From: Cristatella mucedo
Taxonomy: Eukaryota > Bryozoa > Phylactolaemata > Cristatellidae
DNA: 64,000 nucleotides
Assembly (NCBI GenBank): GCA_009760855.2
Contig: WPIO01000001.1
Coordinates: forward strand, 18,751,501-18,815,500
Direction: 5' to 3'
Every line of letters begins with the position of its first letter. Within the stretch, counting starts at the first letter, position 1. Shown one piece after another: positions 1-11,384 of this stretch. The notes under the pieces are model-generated. The model was not told the origin of the DNA, did not search any database, and worked only from the letters and a program-made list of their open reading frames with translations. The position numbers and the translations under genes were made by a program.

Positions 1-769
1 AAGACCCGACGGGAGCCACAAGCGAACGAACGATTAATAATAGGCGCAGTCAGTCAAGTTCGCACCTTCTCAGCTGTTTTGAAAGGCACGATCGATACGG
101 TCGGCAAAAAACATCAACGCGTTCCGCGAGAGACTCCATGTTTACTGGAAAATACGAGCTCTTCATGCTGGAGCGAGATGCCATTACGACGGGCGATAAA
201 GGCAATTGCTTGAAGTTTAAATTCACCTCCGGGAGTTTGCGTTGCGAAGAGCGTCACGTCACGTCTGTAGCGAGAGCACTTTTCCTATGATGGCTCTAGG
301 GGTGAAGCTCTCAGGCGGCTAGATGGAAGTAGAACGAAAGGCAAACCGAACGTGTAAACTTACTAAAAGAAGCAGGAACGAAGCAGAACGAATAAGTTAG
401 CCCTGCCTTGAAGTGGGACAATAGTAGCTAGCCCGGTTCATCTTCATATAAAGGTTAAGCTGATTACAGAAAAAAAGAGCTCGATCTGCGTCCATCGTCC
501 GCTGAATCATCGGGTGCGGCCTCGAAGCTTCCATTAATTGGCGACCGTGAGTCTCAGCGACAGCACAATTCGCTGCGGTTGCGGCTGCGGGTCCTCATAA
601 ATCCCATCTGATAAAAGAAACCCTGTTGCTTAGATGCCACGACTTTTTAAATAGGGATTCGCGAAGCCTGATCTGGTGATAACTGCAGCCGCCGGCCGCA
701 GCCGTGCTTTTGCTTGCAGGCCCCTGGGGGTATTTTGTACCAATGAGAGACGATAATTGGAGTTTTAGA
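1..769. other. No recognisable feature
   Basis: No open frame, RNA gene or repeat could be supported in this stretch. Confidence 0.5.
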
Positions 770-1122
770 CAAAGAGAGAGACAGGGAGACGCAGAGAGGC
801 AGAGAGACAGGGAGACGAGACAGAGAGACAGAGAGACAGAGAGACAGAGAGACAGAGAGACAGAGACACAGAGACACAGAGACACAGAGACACAGAGACA
901 CAGAGACACAGAGACACAGAGACACAGAGACACAGAGACACAGAGACACAGAGACACAGAGACACAGAGACACAGAGACACAGAGACACAGAGACACAGA
1001 GACACAGAGACACAGAGACACAGAGACACAGAGACACAGAGACACAGAGACACAGAGACACAGAGACACAGAGACACAGAGACACAGAGACACAGAGACA
1101 CAGAGACACAGAGACACAGAGA
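770..1122. repeat. 8-bp minisatellite (GAGACACA)n
   Basis: A purine-rich array of GAGACAGA-like units passes into about 32 near-perfect copies of GAGACACA from about 862. Because 8 is not a multiple of 3, every frame reads a 24-bp supercycle, which gives long spurious frames on both strands. None is likely to be a gene. Confidence 0.97.
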
Positions 1123-1810
1123 TTAATAATAATACAGTTGTACAGCACCCTCGTAGAACTGAATCCCTTTCTAGGCACTTTACAGATGCTGTATAGAAAG
1201 CATCACCAAATGATTTGTGGTAACATCCGCACGCAGCAGGCACAGCCTAAGTGTCAGCACTCATATATGTGTTAGCACGCTTATGCAAGCGATGGACGAT
1301 TTACCAAGACCCACTAAATGCCGTAATAAACAGGTATTTTTTTAATGTCATCTGTCAGGGAATGTTGTGACATCACCTAGTAGTGAGTTCCAGGCTTTTG
1401 AAGCATGTGAACTCAAAGTACGGTCTCCAAAGGTTTTGGGATTCGTATGAGGTATGGCTAAACATTCGAGTCAGAACAGCGTGTTGTGCGATTCTTGGCC
1501 CGGTGAGGGAGTAATAGGTAGGCTGGAGTCAGAGAATTAAGAGACGTAAAACTAAGTGACGGAACCATGAAGTCAATACGCCGCTTTATTGGGAGACAGT
1601 GCAGGTATTCGTGAAGTGGTGCACTATGGCAGCTGCGACACTTCCTATAGACAAGCCTAGCTGCAGAGTTTTGCCCCATTTGAATTGCCTAATTTCGCAG
1701 ACCGGTAGACCAACAAGCAGAAGTCGAGACGAAATGTCACAAATGCATGGACCATTGTGGATGTGGTATCCCTTCTCTAATGCTGGCGCTTATTGAGGCC
1801 ACATTACTTA
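1123..1810 (-). mobile_element. LINE-A (L2-like) fragment, decayed
   Basis: The left end holds the LINE-A 3' terminus in reverse: an ATT-type tail and the conserved GCGCC-like stem region. Further right, at 1458-1679, the minus strand encodes the typical post-RT motif (NSAARLV, then LPIKRRIDF). Stops and indels interrupt it, so this is an old 5'-truncated copy. Confidence 0.8.
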
Positions 1811-2825
1811 TTTGCATAGTCACAAAGTCTCGAGGTTTTCACATAAACACATTGGGTACAAAGTACCGTATCGCGTCTGTGGGTATCGATTAGAAAATCC
1901 AACATTCTAGACCACATGCAGTTCCAATAAGTGCCTAGAAATTGCTTTAGTTCTGCGATGTCCCTAAACAGAGATCATATTAATATTATCAATTCCATTA
2001 TTAATATTATTTTTTTTAAGATGCCGGCAGCTGATCTGAGTTAGGTTGGTATTGGGCTGATGGGGGGGGGTTAAACTGGGACCATGACGACCACTAAACG
2101 TCGCCAGATCTTCTCGGCTAGCAATCAGCAGGCAATCAATTAGCATCGAAATCCTCGGCCGCGGGCCGAGCTCAGGCCACGCCTCCTCAACCACAGCCAC
2201 AGTGTTAAACCAGGACACAGACTCTGAGGCTAGTCGCAGCTGGAAAGGCGCAGCAAGTGCTCGCTAGCCGTCCACCAGCTCGAACTAATTGGTTTACTTC
2301 CAGGGCCCCTTAATTTTCTGGGAGCGAGAAAGAACCTGTGCACTCTGAGCGCTCCGTCGTGGCTTCAAATAGTGCAATGGCGCATATAATAGTACAAATA
2401 GTAGAAATAGTACTGCGTGGTCCATTGATAAACTGCAATCGGTCCAAAAACAGCAGGAGCAGCTCTGTAAGGTTAATGTCGACTGCAGTTGGGCAGCCTG
2501 CAGATTGGCCTCTGGCCAATTCCGCGTATCCTGTGACACCGTAAATATCAACGCAAGTGAGCGAGCTTTGACAGCAATTCGTAAATTTCTAATCTGGCAA
2601 CTGCAGACCCGTGGTTTTCTATAGGCAAATAATATCTTGGAAGACCAACGATTGCCCAATATGCTTAGGTGAGCTGAAGAGGGCAATAATCCTGATATCC
2701 AGCTGAATTATTTTATTTAATTATTAGATTGGGGAGCTTAGGGACCTTATGGCGACCATATTTGATGCCTGCGAGAGATCCTCTTTAGAATGCAGATAGA
2801 AAGACTAGGTTAGTTTCGTACTGAG
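1811..2825. other. No recognisable feature
   Basis: Unique-looking sequence with only short open frames and no motif I recognise. Confidence 0.4.
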
Positions 2826-3388
2826 TTAATGCAATGCATCTCCGTCTGTAACTCCACAGAGCCACAAAGTCTATATGGGTGGGTGTTACGCAGGAGAGTT
2901 TTGTATAGCGAAGTCACAGCCTCAGCGGCTTTCGGTAAGCATTCGGTAGCCAGCAGACTTCATCTCACGCAAGAAAGAGAAAGTGGGAAACATAGCAGAG
3001 TCAGGAGAGCCATTGCGGGAGTGAGTAGCATGAAAGTAGCAGCTCAGGAACGCTGAAAACGATGAGCCCTAGTCGGCAGAAGGAGAGTAGTTGTCATTGC
3101 ATAAGAATTGTGGAAGCGAGTTCCACAGTCTAGGATCAGCTGAGCTAAAGCTGCTGTCGCCAAAGGTCTTTTGGCGAGGAATGAAACAGCTAATTAATTG
3201 TTCATGCAGGACCTGAGGGCACGAGGAGGCTGAAACTGGCAGCAGTTCAGCTAGGTACGAAGGAGCCAAGCCGTGGCGGGCCTTGTGGGTCAGCGTAAGT
3301 ATTTTGCTCTGAATCCGTTGATCAACCGGCAGCCATCCTAGCTCTTTTAGCAAGGAGACGCGTTGTAAAATCTCTGGGACTTGAAAAC
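2826..3388 (-). mobile_element. LINE-B 3' part (left half of interrupted copy)
   Basis: The minus strand encodes the C-terminal region that follows the reverse transcriptase in CR1/L2-type LINEs (LKELGWLPVDQRIQSK and WNSLPQFL motifs, roughly 3069-3353). The 3' end at the left has the same terminal sequence as the copies at 24655 and 48252, finishing in two ACATT-like units. The copy breaks off at 3388 and resumes at 5097 after a LINE-A insertion. Confidence 0.85.
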
Positions 3389-5063
3389 TACACTCATTAA
3401 CATGTCATTAGCCTCAGGTCATGTCCAAGCACCTTTTAAAAAAGCTGTAGTCAGGCCACTTCTCAAGAAAGCGACACTAGACCAAAAGAACTTAAGCAAC
3501 TACCGCCCAGTTTCCCTTCTACCGTTCCTATCAAAGACATTGGAACGGGTCGTAGCAGACCATCTGAACTCATATATCGAAACCTCACACCTTGCTAGTA
3601 AGTTCAAGTTTGGCTTTAGAGCTAATCACTCCACAGAGTCAGCATTGCTTAGGGTCTACAACAACCTACTTAGGAATGCAGACAAGGGTAGAGTGTCTCT
3701 GCTTGTTTTGCTCGATCTTTCGGCAGCTTTTGACACCATCGATCACAAAGTACTTCTAGAGCGCCTCTCATCTCGCCTGGGCATCACTGGCACTGCTCTG
3801 CAGTGGTTCAGGTCCTATCTCAGCGGGAGACTCCAGAGTATTGACGCGAATGGACAAAGATCATCTGAGGTACCTCTGAAATATGGAGTACCTCAGGGCT
3901 CCGTGCTAGGTCCGGAGCTTTTCACGGTTTATACTCTCACTCTTGCTGATGTGATTGCCAAGCACAATCTAGGCTTTCACTTCTATGCGGACGACACTCA
4001 GTTGTACCTTTGCTTTGATCCCTCCCAGCCTTCGAGCACCTCAAATTCTCTAAACTCACTTGCTGCATGTATTGATGACATCCACACATGGATGGCAGCA
4101 AATTTTTTCTATAACTAAACGATGATAAAACTAACCTACTAGTTATGGGAAAACCCAGTGTGATTCAGAAATTGGAAAGGCTGACGCTCAAAATTGGCTC
4201 TGCCAGCATATCTCCAGCTGAATCAGCTCGAAATCTAGGTGTCATATTTCAAAGTGACCTCTTGTTTGACGACCATATCAGCTCCACAGTCAAATCTGCC
4301 TATTTTCAGCTACATAACATTGCTAAAATTCAGGCTTGTTTAGAGAAGGATACCACGTCCAAGTTGGTCCATGCATTCGTGACATCTCGTCTCGACATCT
4401 GCAACTCACTGCTTACTGGCCTACCAGCATGTGCGATCAGGCGATTGCAGCTGGTGCAAAACTCTGCAGCTAGGCTTGTCTGTCGTGAGCGTCGCTGTTT
4501 CCACATTACTCCACTTCTCGCCGACCTGCACTGGCTACCAGTCAAGCAACGGATTGACTTCAAGGTTGTGTCGCTCACTTTTAGGTCCCTTCATTCTTTG
4601 GCTCCAGCCTATATCTCAGATATACTCCCCCCATCAGGCCGAGCATCGTACCACCCGCTTTTCGGAATCCAACAGTCTAGAAATACCTCGTACAAACCTC
4701 AAATCCTTTGGAGACCGTGCCTTTAGTTCGTATGCTCCCAAAGCCTGGAACTCCCTCCCGACCTGCGTCGGAACATCCCCTGACCTGACCACATTTAAAA
4801 AGAACTTAAAAACACACCTATTTAGGACAGCATTTAGTGGGTCCTTGTGATTCTTCTTTTACGTGCTTATGCGTGCTGACACTGTTCATGCTGCCACTAA
4901 CCACATTTGCATGCTGACCCTGTGCATGTCACCCCTAACCATGTTATTTATTTTGTTTGTTTGTCAAGCATGATTTTACTCACCATTCAATTGCATCTCT
5001 TTTTGCAGCAAATGTAAAGCGCCTAGAGAGAGATTGAGTTCTCTGAGGGCGCTTTATCAAGTG

Positions 5064-5096
<33 letters not shown>
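3389..5096 (+). mobile_element. LINE-A (L2-like), 5'-truncated, with RT and (ATT)n tail
   Basis: This is the longest LINE-A copy. The frame from about 3389 to 4117 encodes a reverse transcriptase: NYRPVSLLP, then a DLSAAFDTIDH block, GVPQGSVLGP, and the YADD active site near 4000. After one frameshift, 4145-4660 carries the post-RT region (LQLVQNSAARLV, LHWLPVKQRIDFK). After another, it ends at about 4850 (SGSL). The 3' UTR has a tandem 38-bp pair (4871-4908, 4909-4946), a stem-loop (5016-5055) and an (ATT)n tail. Endonuclease and ORF1 are absent. Two frameshifts make it inactive. It sits inside a minus-strand LINE-B. Confidence 0.95.
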
Positions 5097-5800
5097 CAGC
5101 CTTGCAGCCATATTCATAGCCAGTTGCAGTGGCGTAGTTGCTATTTATTTGGTAGCCCAGCCAAATGGGAGCTACAATAATCAAGCCGAGACCGAACCAA
5201 GGAGCTAGTTAAATTTTGGCAAGCCACGGTGGAAGACAGCTCCTTATCTTAGGTAAGGATGTGATGGGTAGCTGTAGAAGCAGTCTTCTGAATGAAGCTT
5301 TTTAAATTTAAGCAGCTGCCGAAAAAACAACTAAACTTCGATGATGATCGCACAACAGCATCCCCTATTAGAAGAGCAAAGCCCTTTAATCCAGCCACAC
5401 GCTTAGGGTGTCCTACGAGCAGCAGTTCAATTTTATCGTCATTTAGTTTCAAGAAGTTTTTCGACATCCAGGATTGAATTTCGGCAAGGCAAGTATTCAG
5501 TTTATCAGTTGCTGCAGCAGATTCCGACGGTCTGAATGAAAAATACAGCAGAGTATCGTCAGCATAAAAGTGATATCCTTTTCCATGAGCCTTAATCACT
5601 TTTCCCAGAGGTCGAATATAAATGGAGTACAGCATGGGGCCGAGGACGGACCCGACGGGAGATCAGGATAAGACAGGGGCACCACGTAGGACGCTGAAGT
5701 CGTATGTAGACAATTTGAGGCCATGGTTTAAAGGTCAAAGTAAATGCATGCCGTTTGGAGTACCGGTGATTTGGAGAGAAACAACTAACCAAATTTCGGA
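5097..5800 (-). mobile_element. LINE-B RT part (right half of interrupted copy)
   Basis: Continues the LINE-B copy broken at 3388. The minus strand at 5249-5635 encodes the RT palm with YHFYADDTLLYF and the following KNFLKLNDDK block. Toward 5800 the match fades (GVPQGS-equivalent region with frameshifts). Joining 3388 to 5097 restores the uninterrupted LINE-B order seen at 24655-25260. Confidence 0.85.
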
Positions 5801-5839
5801 TTTTTATTTATGCATCACTAAAGTGCAGGGTTTCAGCAA

Positions 5840-6750
5840 GAAGAATAAGCTTACAATTGAGTATCCAAATCCAATGTCAGTGATGCGATCTTTACCGCAC
5901 ACTACTGAGGTGGAAGTTCGTGCTCCAACTGTTGCACTTATATTAGAGTGACTGACAGTGAGTCGAGCTCAACTGAAGGTGACGTTGATGACAACAGTGA
6001 TGCGTTAGATTTTTCAACAATTAAACTAATGTCACACTTTCATCTTGATAATTTAGTGAGAGACCTTGACCTGTCCAAAGAGTAGGCTGAACTCCTCGGT
6101 GCTAGATTAAAAGAGATACATTCTCGTGCCGGTTACTACATTTTTGTAGTATAGACATGGTGAAAAAGAGTTTCTTCCGTACTTTTTGATTAGGGATTCA
6201 CTAGTCTATTGCAACAACGTCGAAGTTCTACTAAACTAAATGGAAATGTGCTATGATCTAACTGAGTGAAGACTCTTCATTGATCCATCGAACCTAATTT
6301 TAAAGGAAGTCTTATTTCACAATGGAAACAAAGTTTCCTCTTTGCCGGTTTTCTATTCTGTACAGATTGAAAAAGAGTAACGGACGCATGAGCATAATTC
6401 TCGATGTAGTAAAATATGCGATCAATACGCAGCGGCAGCTATGCGGAGATTTAAAGGCCGTTGCCCTTCTGCTTGGACTTCAAGGTGGCTACACAAAATA
6501 GCCTTCGTGCCTTGTGTGTGTGTGTGGAATAGTTTCGCTGATGCTCTTCATTACTGAAAGTAAAACTGGCAAAGAGCGAGCACACTTTCTGCCTGGATGT
6601 GACAACCTCTGAAAGCCTCCTCTTGGCGACAGCGAGAAAGTGCTTCTTCCTACCTTGCATATAAAGCTTGGACTAATGAAAAACTACGCTACGGCCCTGA
6701 ATCCAGACGGCAATACTTACTTCCAAGTACCCGAGCCTGAAAACAGGGTA
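5840..6750 (+). pseudogene. Decayed copy of an uncharacterised multicopy protein family
   Basis: Translated pieces in shifting plus frames line up in order with a family I remember from many invertebrate proteomes, where it is annotated only as hypothetical: PNPMSVMRSLPHT near 5870, NLVRDLDLSKE near 6055, WRLFIDPSNLILKEVLFHNG near 6270, AVALLLGLQGGYTK ending in a stop near 6500, and LLPTLHIKLGLMKNYATAL near 6645-6700. Several stops and frameshifts make it a pseudogene. The family name and function are unknown to me. Its high copy number suggests a mobile-element origin, which is inference. Confidence 0.6.
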
Positions 6751-6817
6751 CCCGCACCTATACGCACGCCTACCCATAAGACGGAATCCCAGACGCCGCC
6801 CACGCCCACCCAGTACT

Positions 6818-6955
6818 CGTGGGTATGCGTGGGTATGGGCGTGGGTATGGGCGTGGGTATGGGCGTGGGTATGGGCGTGGGTATGGGCGTGGGTATGGGC
6901 GTGGGTATGGGCGTGGGTATGGGCGTGGGTATGGGCGTGGGTATGGGCGTGGGTA
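6818..6955 (+). repeat. 12-bp G-rich minisatellite (GGGTATGGGCGT)n
   Basis: About 11 units of 12 bp, the first imperfect. GGG runs are separated by exactly three bases throughout, the classic pattern for G-quadruplex formation. C-rich complementary segments lie just upstream (6770-6812). The Gly/Met/Val open frames through it are repeat artefacts. Confidence 0.95.
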
Positions 6956-7613
6956 CCCAGTTGGAAGAACCCTTCTAAGTACTTACATGGAAATTATCTT
7001 CAAGTTAGCGAGGCGAAGATACAAGCTGGAATTTTTTGTTGGTCCATAGATCAAAGAATTTTTTCAAAGACGCAGTTTACATAAAAAATGATAGGGTAAA
7101 AGTTGCAGGAGTTGGAATGGATTTAAGTTTGCGCTAGAAAACTTTCTCGGCAATCATTAGTCTGCTGACTACGCGAGAATCGTCAGGAACATGATTCACG
7201 GCTATGCGGCACTCGGCAGCATACCGAGTGTTAAGATACATTTTTTCTAAACTTTCACCTTGACTATTTCGCATCAAATTTAGGAGCGTTCAATGAAGAA
7301 AAAGATGAGAGGTTTTATAAGGACATACGTGAAATAGAGCGTAGATATCAAAGCCGCTAGAATGCTAACATGGTGGCCGATTACTTTTGGAGCCTGACTC
7401 GCCACAATCAAACGAGCTGCTGAGTAGAGCAGAAAGTCGAGGAAGAGGCATTTTAAAAGCATTTGATTAAATGAAAAACAGACTTATGTTTTTAAATTGT
7501 ACATCCTCTAGATGATATGTTTAACAAAAGTCTGTAAACATTTATGGATTTCACGTAAAATTTCTGTAAAATACAAAAGGAAGTTGCTAAACATCCTAAC
7601 GCTCAGAGCTAAA
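6956..7613. other. No recognisable feature
   Basis: AT-rich sequence with no supported gene or repeat. Confidence 0.4.
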
Positions 7614-7703
7614 ATGAGTTACAGATTCTGATAGAACATCCCACAATTTACTTGAATCATGAGTTACAGATTCTGATAGAACATCCCACAATTTACTTGA
7701 ATC
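7614..7703. repeat. Perfect 45-bp tandem duplication
   Basis: Two identical adjacent 45-bp units (7614-7658 and 7659-7703). The lack of any mismatch implies a recent duplication. The unit is a multiple of three but no gene is evident around it. Confidence 0.95.
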
Positions 7704-7779
7704 ACCTATTAGATCGAAAACAGCTGACAGACAGTTTTTATTTGAAATCCAGTCCAAATGTCGCAGCAAGCAGTTATAA

Positions 7780-7850
7780 TTGTTTGCTGCAGAACTCGAG
7801 CCTGCGAGTCTGCCATCTGGGTCGTGAAGTGCAAGCACTAAAATCTAAGC
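7780..7850 (-). mobile_element. tRNA-headed SINE remnant
   Basis: On the minus strand a CACTTCACGACCC segment followed by a GGCTCGAG box-B-like sequence matches the head of the SINE family seen at 13350, 45200 and 46722. It is degraded and short. Confidence 0.4.
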
Positions 7851-9337
7851 TGCATGGCTTGTCAAATGCAGATGCTCCGAAACAAATTCAAGCCTTTACA
7901 GCAATCGAACAATTCTATAATCTATTTTATCATTCAATTTAAATCGAAGTATCGAGTGAGCGATAATCGTACCTCTCAAGATTATGTTACTCGCGGTCTT
8001 TAAATATCGTAATTCATAGACCACCCACTCTGATCGCCATAATTGAAATCCGATTACTAATTGCCGGCATTTCAGTATCACGATATCCGCTGAATTGAAG
8101 AATCTTACAGCGTAGACAACAACCATAGCGGTTATCTTTGCAGCTACGTCGTAAGTGTAAATGGTTTTGTATGTACTTAAGAGTGCTGCAATCGTGAGGA
8201 ATAGTATGCTTGCTATGTTAGGTTGACATGATTCCTCCTTTCGAGCGTATGCGAAGGGCCTCGTTTAGTGTACTAGTTGTTTCCTTAAAAGGCTGTACAA
8301 TTGCTTTATTATTATTAATCACAAGAGTATTTCGGTGGCTAGATGGTTGCCATCTTTCTAATTACCATTTGGCTTCATTCGTCCGTTCTGCAAACCCAGT
8401 TGCCATACGTTGCACTCACGATGCTATCGGAACAGGTAGACGTTTGACTTTCTTTGAATTAAAAGAACACAAGGTGAAATCTTGAAGCAGTGTCAAGGAA
8501 GAGCGTCTGTATAGAAAATGAGCAACAGGCAACCATCTGAAACAAAAACAGAGTCGTTATCGTTGTGCAAATATGGGGGGAGTGAGTTCAGATGTATAGG
8601 CAAGCCGAAGCAGAACGGAAGCATCTATAGCTAAGACTTGAAATGAAAGAAATGTACAACTAATCTATTTTTTTCTAGAATAACCACGTACGAGACCTCC
8701 AAATTAAAGAGGATTCCTACAAGATGATAATGAATTATGAAGATGATATGAAGATGATATACGATATATGAATGTAATATCAAGATGATAATTAAATTTT
8801 TTAAATGTAGCTTCGGATAAAATAGCGAATAAGGATTCGGACAAAGCGGAAAGCGAAGCATTCTACTACTTTCAGCAGTTCCAAAGAGAGCAATTAATGA
8901 ACAAAAATGAATCTTCTACGTACAGGCTTCTTTACAGCCAAAGAGCCATTGTTTATAGAAGGAGAATAACATATCAAAAATGATCTTTCTCTGTGAAATG
9001 CAGGTGCTGGGTTAAAATGTTGTGGGTTTTAAATGATCAAACAGAAATCAGCCAGATGAACGGGCTTCTAAATGGCTTACAAGTCCGGTAGAACCTCTGC
9101 ATTTTGGATCAGTTAGTTAATAATATCATGATGGTTTTTGATGTGAAGCACTTTATCGGTATATGGTTCGGAGTGAGCAGCAATTTCTATCGGTCTCCCA
9201 TAAGTTGGAGCTTTGCCATGCGAGCTTCGTGGTTTTTGACAGCATAGGACAGATAAGAGACAGATCATCCTGACCGATAGATAAGTTCTTTTTTACTCAG
9301 TCTGCTGTTAGCTCTTAGTATGTCTGAGTGAAAAAAC
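7851..9337. other. No recognisable feature
   Basis: Mostly AT-rich. Around 8720-8790 there is a run of related GATGATA motifs (local low complexity). No gene supported. Confidence 0.4.
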
Positions 9338-9780
9338 TACTACTGGTGGCAATGAGCTTAGTTATACTGGTAGTTTTATACTTTGGGTTACAACAGACTG
9401 AATATAACTTTTTACAATCTGACTAACTAAGTCACCTACTGGTGGCAATGAGCTTAGTTATAATGTCCGTAGTAGCTATATAAAGCCATTTCAGTTTGAA
9501 AGATTCACACTTCGAGCCCCACAGCATACAGCTTTAGCTCGGCCGCCATAACCAGCAGAGTTTTGTTTACCTTGCGGTTGCCGAAGTTTCAACATTACTA
9601 ATCCTTTTATATTATATGCAACTTATAGATCGATTCTTTGTATTTGGCTTTCCAATAGTTCCACGTGTGTTAATCTACATATATTATAGTAAAATTTCTC
9701 ATCGTATTTTAGTTTTAATCCTCATACAGCGAATAAAGCATAACTTTTTGTAAAAGTTTTTGCACTTACACCTAAAAATA
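9338..9780 (+). promoter_or_regulatory. TATA promoter with upstream direct repeats; possible solo LTR
   Basis: A 27-bp sequence is repeated exactly at 9340-9366 and 9436-9462. A good TATA box (CTATATAAAG) follows at 9475-9484, and an AATAAA signal lies at about 9732. Upstream repeats, TATA and downstream poly(A) signal within some 400 bp is the layout of a retroelement LTR. I could not find convincing TG...CA ends with a target-site duplication, so a cellular promoter is the alternative. Confidence 0.35.
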
Positions 9781-9879
9781 AATAGTACTTTGTGTGACAA
9801 CATTACAGCAAAGATGGCTTTAAAGACCGCTGCTGTAGCCTTAAACTGACAGATTTACTAACTTAATACAATATTAATA

Positions 9880-9960
9880 AAATTTGAATAGCACCCTCAG
9901 AGAACTTAATCTCTTTCTAGGCGCTTTAGATTTGCTGCCAAGGAAGCACGGTCTAATTTT
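9880..9960 (-). mobile_element. LINE-A type 3' terminus, short copy
   Basis: About 75 bp matching the conserved LINE-A 3' stem region (GAGAACTTAATCTC, then TAGGCGCTTT) in reverse. Either a strongly 5'-truncated LINE or a SINE tail. Confidence 0.65.
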
Positions 9961-10276
9961 TAGTAGTAGCATGCTCAATGACGACAAGCGCATCTTAAAT
10001 CAGCCAAGTCTCATAATTCTCAATAAATGTACCTCAGTCACTAGCTGCGATTCTATTGACACAAGTTATATTCAAATCAGCTGGCAAGGAATGTCTGGAT
10101 CTTTTTATCGACCTAAAGGTGAATAAGTTCGACTTCCTAAAATTAGTTCTAAAAAAAGAGGTGCTTCGTGGTTTAGTCACAGGAACGCTGGTTCGTGAAC
10201 TGCATCTTAGCTGTGCAATGCTAAGCAAATGCGTCACAAAATACACAGTATACACAAGATCATACATCATACATCA

Positions 10277-10480
10277 TACACAAGCACACACACACACACA
10301 CACACATGTGCACGCATGCACACATACACAGAAACAAAGACATAGACACACTCATAACAAATACATGTACAAACACACACAATGCACGCACTCACGCAAA
10401 CACACACATGCACACGGAAATAAGCACATTAACACAGCACACGCGCAAATGCACATACATACCTGTACATGCACGCATAC
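10277..10480. repeat. CA-rich low-complexity region
   Basis: A pure (CA)n block at 10277-10305 followed by a long stretch of irregular ACA/TGCACA repeats. The overlapping His/Thr-rich frames are artefacts. Confidence 0.85.
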
Positions 10481-10699
10481 AAACAATATACGTGCATGAA
10501 CCTTTTAATGGCTGTGTTTCTAGAGAAACGTACAGGAACAGAAAAAAAGAATGGCTGGCGATTATTGGCTAGGTGACCAGGTGATAGGTTTCTAACGATT
10601 GTCTCGCTGCAGCTAAATTAACCATGCAAGTAATTCCTCATGAGCGGCTTCCTACTGTTTCTCCGGAATCATACACGCAATGTGCATTAAACCTATTGA

Positions 10700-10790
10700 A
10701 TCTTCAATATAATAATAAGAGCATATTTGTATAGTACCTCAGAGAACATAATCTTCTTCTAGGCACTTTACATGTATGCTGCAAGGGCCC
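10700..10790 (-). mobile_element. LINE-A type 3' terminus, short copy
   Basis: AATAATAA tail followed by the conserved CTCAGAGAAC and CTAGGCACTTTACAT segments in reverse orientation. Confidence 0.6.
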
Positions 10791-11384
10791 TGTAAGTCGT
10801 TAAGTGACATCGGGTTTGGTAGCATGATTGTGCAGATCATGATTTTGAAAGGCGCTTACGAGCACGACTGAGCTGATGGTTGGTGAACCTCATTTGGAAC
10901 TTCTGATCAAAAATGATGTCCCTTACTTTCCCAAGTATGTACAAAAAATAAGGAGAGGCAGCATAAATTATCTTGAGGGGCACTATACGATAAATATTCA
11001 TAAGATCAATCTACGCCAGGTTAATATTATTCTTTTTTTTTACAAGAGACCAATGGCATTCCAAGATATGCCAGTAGTTCTATGCCTACCAGACGACCTG
11101 GAAAGCCAACTTTTTGAACCACGTGGCTTATGTTTCCCTTTCCAATAAGAAATCTGTTTGAAGAAATCGATAGACTCTAAAGAAATCTTTCCCTCCCATA
11201 CTAAGGGCTGCTGCTGTGGACCAGATTCAAGTACTTCCTTTCGCATCTATAAATGGTTTGCTCAGCACTCTTCACTCCAAGCTTGACGGACGCCTTTTTT
11301 GTCCACGCGAGTCGTGATGGTCTTATTCTGTGCTGTCGAGAATTTTGCAATTCGATGGCCGGTGAGAATCACTCAGTGTGAGCT
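10791..11384. other. No recognisable feature
   Basis: No gene or repeat supported. Confidence 0.35.

Noticed and set aside
595-1243. Long Cys/Leu/Ser/Val and Arg/Asp/Thr/Glu frames
   Set aside because: Pure product of the 8-bp repeat read in all frames; no start context or domain.
5622-5951. Plus-strand 109-residue frame
   Set aside because: Antisense to the LINE-B reverse transcriptase; only its end overlaps the relic family at 5840.
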